The notes below the pieces were generated by a model. The model did no database searches, was not told where the DNA came from, and saw only the letters and a program-made list of their open reading frames with translations. Below are positions 33,976 through 37,345 of a stretch of DNA of 37,345 nucleotides, piece after piece; position 1 is the first letter of the stretch, and each line of letters opens with the position of its first letter. The position numbers were made by a program, and so were the translations under genes. This DNA comes from Blastocatellia bacterium. GTDB taxonomy: Bacteria > Acidobacteriota > Blastocatellia > Pyrinomonadales > Pyrinomonadaceae. Where the stretch lies: the NCBI GenBank assembly GCA_003487805.1, contig DNNE01000083.1, positions 1-37,345 of the forward strand, in the 5' to 3' direction.

Positions 33976-34275
33976 TTAATAGCGCGAGCCGCCGCCGCCG
34001 TTGAAACCGCCGCCGCCACCGCGATTTTCGCGGGGCTTGGCTTCGTTAACCTTCAGCGCACGTCCGGCCAATTCCTGGCCGTTAAACTTCGCGACTGCCG
34101 CCGCGCCTTCTTCTTTGGTTTGCATCTCGACGAAGCCGAAGCCGCGTGAACGACCTGTTTCGCGATCTTCGATCAAGTTGACGTTTTCGACGGTGCCCGC
34201 CTGTGCGAACAGAGTTTGCAAATCGGCACTCGTCGTTTCAAACGCGAGATTACCAACATAAAGTTTCATAGACAT
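33976..34275 (-). CDS. RRM RNA-binding protein (glycine-rich tail)
   Basis: 99 residues with one RNA-recognition motif: RNP2 LYVGNL at 5-10 and RNP1 RGFGFVEM at 44-51, followed by a Gly-rich end (RGGGGGFNGGGGSRY). This is the single-RRM type (as in cyanobacterial Rbp) that binds single-stranded RNA and is often cold-induced. The start could instead be the Met two codons later. It has a long leader of about 185 nt from the promoter at 34465-34493, with hairpins (CCAAGG...CCTTGG and GAAGCTTTGGAAGCTTC), which may control translation. Confidence 0.93.
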   Translation of the reverse strand: MSMKLYVGNLAFETTSADLQTLFAQAGTVENVNLIEDRETGRSRGFGFVEMQTKEEGAAAVAKFNGQELAGRALKVNEAKPRENRGGGGGFNGGGGSRY

Positions 34276-34384
34276 TTGTTTCTTTTACCTTTTTCCCGTA
34301 TGGGACCAACAGAAGCTTCCAAAGCTTCCCAATTCGCCAAGGTTAAATTATCCAACAGAGAGAAGCCTTGGCATTCTAACTGGG

Positions 34385-34530
34385 TTTGAGCTGTGGAATT
34401 CAGATGGACTGGAAAAAGTGACCAGAGAAGCTGAGAGCAGAGTAAGCTCGACTCGTGCACTATGACCCTACGCTAATGAGGGCTATATGTCAAAGGCAGA
34501 ATATATCTTGCGGGGGCAATATGCATTGGG
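34385..34530 (-). promoter_or_regulatory. Promoter/leader module of the RRM gene (copy 1 of a duplicated pair)
   Basis: Minus strand: -35 TTGACA (34488-34493), 17-bp spacer, weak -10 TAGGGT (34465-34470). Upstream GCATATTGCC...ATATATTCTGCC and downstream GAGCTTACTCTGC...CAGCTTCTCTGG are shared with 35243-35395, so it is a duplicated regulatory module rather than a chance match. Upstream element may be an operator. Confidence 0.75.
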
Positions 34531-34553
34531 AGCACTGCGTGCAACACCTGCGA

Positions 34554-34802
34554 TCAGGCGTTACTCCGCGAACGGGATCGAGCCGTGCGGGTCGTATCGA
34601 TCAGATCTTCTGTACGCCAGTGGTTGGATTGGCCGCTCCAGCGCAGATGCCCTTCCGCATCGGACTCAAATGCATGGGGCCCGAAGACATCCCAGTCCTG
34701 CGGGGTGTAGAAAACATACCCCCCTCGGAAAACCGCATGCACGACGAATTCTCTGCCGTCAGACAGAGCGTAGATCCCGCGCTCTCTTAGGTTCTGCATC
34801 AT
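34554..34802 (-). CDS. Conserved hypothetical protein, 82 aa
   Basis: Small soluble protein with wording I recall from uncharacterised bacterial genes: LRERGIYALSDGREFVVHAV, GGYVFYTPQDWDVFGPHAFE, and RWSGQSNHWRTEDLIDTTRT. This is the better strand here; the overlapping plus-strand frames lack such pattern. Lies 101 bp downstream of the ABM gene and may share its transcript. Function unknown. Confidence 0.72.
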   Translation of the reverse strand: MMQNLRERGIYALSDGREFVVHAVFRGGYVFYTPQDWDVFGPHAFESDAEGHLRWSGQSNHWRTEDLIDTTRTARSRSRSNA

Positions 34803-34903
34803 GTTTGGTCTTGTTCGAGTGAAAACCGATCGCCTCGGAAGAGGCCGCGTCGGAGTGCTGAATTTGGGTTAGGGCGTGTCCGCCCTTCGACATCTGAAGG
34901 CGC

Positions 34904-35224
34904 TTACGCTGTCTGAGCAGCCGCGATCTTGTGGAATGTCGAATTGGAAACATTGGCGGTCCCGACTGTAGGCGTTCCTACTACAACGGTCGCCAGACAT
35001 CTCATAACCTCCGCATAACCGGTGCGGTTATAAGCCTCCGCATCCGCCTTCGTCTCCCAGTAGCTGTTACCCACGGCTTCCGTAAGATCGGGCGAAATAA
35101 AGGTGATTTCATCCAGGAAACCCTTCTGCTTGCGCAGCATGGGAATTACTTCCCTCTCCATCAGGCGAGTAAATTCAGGAGCGGTCTTCGCTTTGAGTTT
35201 CACTATTACATAACGTGTAAACAT
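34904..35224 (-). CDS. Antibiotic biosynthesis monooxygenase (ABM) domain protein
   Basis: 106 residues beginning with the ABM strand MFTRYVIVKLKAKT, then AREF-like helix (EFTRLMEREVIPMLRKQKGF), a strand region DEITFISP and helix NSYWETKADAEAYN. ABM-fold dimeric barrels include small oxygenases and heme-degrading IsdG-type proteins, but many members are of unknown use; the Ser/Thr-rich tail (VGTPTVGTANVSNSTF) is not part of the fold. Translation start fits TTAGGAGCAAAGGT before the ATG. Driven by the module at 35243-35395. Confidence 0.82.
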   Translation of the reverse strand: MFTRYVIVKLKAKTAPEFTRLMEREVIPMLRKQKGFLDEITFISPDLTEAVGNSYWETKADAEAYNRTGYAEVMRCLATVVVGTPTVGTANVSNSTFHKIAAAQTA

Positions 35225-35242
35225 ACCTTTGCTCCTAATTGG

Positions 35243-35395
35243 TTTTGAGCTATGTGGTCAGATGATCTGGGAAATTCCAGAGGAGCTGAGAAGCAGAGTG
35301 AGCCGGACTCGGTTCGTAAGCACACTATGCTAATAATCGCTATATGTCAACGGCAGGATATATTTTGAGTAGGCAATATGCAGCGCTAACCGATG
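35243..35395 (-). promoter_or_regulatory. Promoter/leader module of the ABM gene (copy 2 of the pair)
   Basis: Minus strand: -35 TTGACA (35345-35350), 17-bp spacer, -10 TAGTGT (35322-35327). The order TTGACATATAGC...ATTAGC.TAG.GT matches copy 1, as do the upstream GCATATTGCC block and the downstream CTCACTCTGCTTCTCAGCT block. Confidence 0.75.
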
Positions 35396-35402
35396 TTCGG
35401 AT

Positions 35403-35508
35403 TGAGTGTGAGGTCAGTACCATTGTTCGGAGCTCCGCCTTCAGGCGGCCGCGTAAACGCGGAACTCCAAACCAAAGCGCCGTCGAGCTCCGCTTTGCCG
35501 GCGCACTC
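35403..35508. repeat. Row of small GC hairpins, GGAGCTCCGCC type
   Basis: Hairpins CCGCCTTCAGGCGG and CCGCGTAAACGCGG, then a second half with GGAGCTC-like sequence (GTCGAGCTCCGCTTTGCCGGCG) ending in ACTCC. Lies between the ABM promoter and msrB. Resembles other intergenic hairpin rows here, but differs in sequence. Confidence 0.7.
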
Positions 35509-35513
35509 CAAAT

Positions 35514-36131
35514 TTACCCCTTCACAAACTTCATCGCCACGCCATTCATGCAGTAACGCAATCCCGTAGGCTTTGGGCCATCATCGAAGACATGGCCCAG
35601 ATGGCCTTCGCATTGCGCGCACGAGACCTTGGTGCGCGTCATGCCCGCGCTTCGATCTGTTTCTTCGATGACGTTCTCTTTTTTGAGCGGCGCCCAGAAA
35701 CTCGGCCAGCCCGTCCCCGAATCAAACTTCTGTGCCGAACTGAACACCGGCAGCTCGCATCCCGCGCATATGAAAGTGCCCTTATCGTGTATGTCATTCA
35801 GCGGGCTCGTGAAAGCATATTCAGTTCCCTCGTGCCGCAGAACGTCGTACTGCTCAGGCGTCAACTGGCTCTTCCACTCTGCATCAGTCTTAGTCACTTT
35901 TTTGATTCCTTTGGATTTTGACTTTTCTTGAATACTTGAACCCGGACTATTGAATGTCGAATCGCGGCCCACTCCTACTCCCTCTCCCCCTGGGAGAGGG
36001 CCGGGGTGAGGGCTTACCGCCAACACGCCACTTAATACTTTTTCGTTGGGCTGTGCCCAGCTTGGCAGCCGCGACAAAACCGCAAACCCAACCACCGCAA
36101 TCGAAGATGAAATAAAGAAACGTCTGTTCAT
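35514..36131 (-). CDS. msrB: MsrB, exported peptide-methionine (R)-S-oxide reductase
   Basis: 205 residues. N-terminus MNRRFFISSSIAVVGFAVLS has a twin-arginine look, so Tat export to the periplasm is likely. Zinc cysteines C122, C125, C171, C174 and catalytic C194 in RYCMNG are present, as is GWPSFW; this is a complete methionine-R-sulfoxide reductase that repairs oxidised proteins. Residues ~40-57 (SPHPGPLPGGEGVGVGRD) are not part of the family; they come from a dispersed CTCTCCCCCTGGGAGAGGG repeat inserted in frame between signal and domain. Confidence 0.93.
   Translation of the reverse strand: MNRRFFISSSIAVVGFAVLSRLPSWAQPNEKVLSGVLAVSPHPGPLPGGEGVGVGRDSTFNSPGSSIQEKSKSKGIKKVTKTDAEWKSQLTPEQYDVLRHEGTEYAFTSPLNDIHDKGTFICAGCELPVFSSAQKFDSGTGWPSFWAPLKKENVIEETDRSAGMTRTKVSCAQCEGHLGHVFDDGPKPTGLRYCMNGVAMKFVKG
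35972..36015. repeat. Repeat inserted in frame in msrB
   Basis: The CCCTCTCCCCCTGGGAGAGGG palindrome plus flanks encodes PHPGPLPGGEG. A sister copy (CTCTCCCTTTGGGAGAGG) lies at about 36230-36262, just upstream of msrB, so the repeat has hit this locus twice. Confidence 0.75.
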
Positions 36132-36374
36132 AAGGTCTCCATGATATCGAGTCTTGTTCCTTCAACCAAATTACGTACGCCGCTGGCAAATTGGATTGGG
36201 AACAGAGTCAGTACCGGGAGCTGTCTTCTCCTCTCCCTTTGGGAGAGGTTGGGTAAAGGGTCCCGACTTTGTCGGAATAGCGACCGGGTAGGTGGGAGCC
36301 GCAAGTCCTTACGCACATCGAGCCTTTAGCGCGAGCCGGTACGAATCGCGTAACAGCGTCGAATGGAGGAAAAG

Positions 36375-36405
36375 CCTGAAGGCCCGTCTAAGCAGGGCCT
36401 TCAGG
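36375..36405 (-). terminator. Terminator of the collagen-like gene
   Basis: Perfect 11-bp stem CCTGAAGGCCC/GGGCCTTCAGG with a 9-nt loop; the minus-strand transcript goes on with CTTTTCC. Ends 25 bp past the stop codon. Confidence 0.88.
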
Positions 36406-36429
36406 TTTCCGCATGTGGCTAAACCGAGA

Positions 36430-37158
36430 TTACTTAGGCAGCAGAACGCACGGCAGCGCTTTGTTGTCGAAATAACCAAAATTCGAACCGACTGCAATTG
36501 GTTGATCCGAGGTAATTCTGACGCTGAACGAGACGTTCGTTATGCCGTCGGGGGTAGTCGTAGGCAACTGCCAGGTCACGTTTCTGGTGCTCCCTGGGGC
36601 CAAAGGCAACGTCGACGCGCCGCTTTCTCCCGGGTAATTGGTTGCCGGACTTGATCCAGGAATCAACACTCCAACGAGGTTCCCGCCGTCCCTATCCAGG
36701 ATGTTCACACCCACGTTCGCTGTCGAGGTGCTTCCATTGACGACGTAGAGATCTGCTCGCTGTCCGCCACCAGAATTCGGGTAATGCGCCGGCGCACAGA
36801 TCCAAACAAACGGTTGCCCGCCCGATGACGGTCCGGGAGGTCCTGCTGGTCCGGTTGCGCCTATAGGTCCTTGGGGGCCGGTTGCGCCTGTTGCGCCCGC
36901 TGGTCCCGCTGGTCCAGTTGGTCCAGCCGGTCCTTCTGGTCCCGCCGGCCCGGTAATATTCCATGAAACTCTGGTTTCGTTGTTGTGACAGGGAGTGCTT
37001 GAATCAACCAAACGCATTCCGCCGTTGCCTGGATTGATGCAGGCTTCGAGGACGGGAGAACTGCTGGTTGCCAACGTTAAGATTGGCACCGTCAGTACCA
37101 GCAAAGCTACTCCAGTCAATCCGGCGATTACACTTCGTTTCATCCACTTAGTTGTCAT
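36430..37158 (-). CDS. Secreted collagen-like protein
   Basis: 242 residues from the ATG at 37158 (AAGGAGACCCGT before it). Signal or anchor (SVIAGLTGVALLVLTVPILT), then ACINPGNGGMRLVDSSTPCH with two cysteines, a Gly-X-Y stretch of about 14 triplets (residues 70-110, GPAGPEGPAGPTGPAG), and a C-terminal beta-rich domain (QRADLYVVNGSTSTANVGVN onward) ending in a cysteine. Gly-Pro-X in this amount can trimerise as a triple helix. Related 'CINPGNG' proteins occur widely in bacteria with unknown roles in surface or matrix. Has its own promoter at 37224-37252. Confidence 0.88.
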   Translation of the reverse strand: MTTKWMKRSVIAGLTGVALLVLTVPILTLATSSSPVLEACINPGNGGMRLVDSSTPCHNNETRVSWNITGPAGPEGPAGPTGPAGPAGATGATGPQGPIGATGPAGPPGPSSGGQPFVWICAPAHYPNSGGGQRADLYVVNGSTSTANVGVNILDRDGGNLVGVLIPGSSPATNYPGESGASTLPLAPGSTRNVTWQLPTTTPDGITNVSFSVRITSDQPIAVGSNFGYFDNKALPCVLLPK

Positions 37159-37223
37159 ACGGGTCTCCTTCTTTGAGTCAGTGGCCTCGGTAGCTGAAAA
37201 GAAAATCAATTGGGGGGATCCGC

Positions 37224-37252
37224 AATCTATCGACGCGACAAAGCAATGTCAA
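37224..37252 (-). promoter_or_regulatory. Near-consensus sigma-70 promoter of the collagen-like gene
   Basis: TTGACA (37247-37252), 17-bp spacer, TAGATT (37224-37229) on the minus strand, 66 bp before the ATG. The best single promoter in the window; predicts strong expression. Confidence 0.75.
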
Positions 37253-37345
37253 CGATTTTCCGAAACCGCGAACAGAAAGGGTGCGCCGAGGATGGCGCCA
37301 CCGGCGTCCCTGCCCGCAGTGAGATGAAGTCATCTATGAAGCGCT

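Noticed and set aside
34455..34822. Two overlapping 111-aa plus-strand ORFs
   Set aside because: They run through the RRM promoter module and antisense to a better-looking 82-aa minus gene.
36141..36654. Plus-strand ORFs between msrB and the collagen-like gene
   Set aside because: Repeat and terminator sequence; antisense to the collagen-like gene end.

Overview
The window looks like chromosomal DNA from a free-living, GC-rich Gram-negative bacterium. An Acidobacteriota member, perhaps class Blastocatellia, is my best guess. This is an inference from gene content (Asp-box/sortilin-like secreted protein, S9C peptidase, DUF4337 protein, multidomain adhesin-like surface protein) and from intergenic gaps crowded with short palindromic repeats. 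No rRNA, tRNA, integrase, transposase or CRISPR array was seen. About 30 protein genes are supported, most of them on the minus strand.

Layout. 1-6814 (minus): one giant secreted multidomain protein that runs off the left edge and carries near-identical 81-residue tandem repeats. 7306-8871: PGM1-type ATP-grasp peptide ligase. 8929-9190: large inverted repeat. 9240-10227: small cytochrome c lipoprotein, a damaged small membrane protein and a pair of ~80-aa unknown genes. 10252-11316: pentapeptide-repeat/TIR protein. 11351-17945: S9 peptidase, DUF4337 protein, 1061-aa Asp-box protein and a small DUF4177-like protein. 18091-20097: repeat element and lactate permease. 20379-24068: AMIN-like protein, unknown protein, MFS exporter, small membrane protein overlapping a DedA protein. 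24165-26360: metallo-beta-lactamase-fold hydrolase and dienelactone hydrolase, both exported.

26661-30509 is the most distinctive block. Three secreted paralogues of an unknown family share a C-terminal signature, TG..DA...(Y/F)(N/D)P.RSH(F/Y)Y ending in YR.GFLRGY..G(F/Y). They are interleaved with a zinc-ribbon membrane protein and followed upstream by a glycine-zipper protein. Most members have a strong Shine-Dalgarno sequence and a hairpin terminator. 30752-37158: orphan Dam-type methyltransferase, small exported protein, OsmC pair, unknown protein, RRM RNA-binding protein, an ABM-domain protein, MsrB, and a collagen-like secreted protein behind a near-consensus sigma-70 promoter. The RRM and ABM genes stand behind two diverged copies of the same ~150-bp promoter/leader module.

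Two themes cut across the window. First, intergenic gaps are filled by at least seven families of short inverted repeats, some shared between loci. Second, such repeats have entered genes in frame: lactate permease (middle), MsrB (after the signal sequence) and the Asp-box protein (C-terminus). They also create false N-terminal extensions, so starts were reset by ribosome-binding sites and family alignment. Family assignments come from reading the translations by eye; no database search was run.
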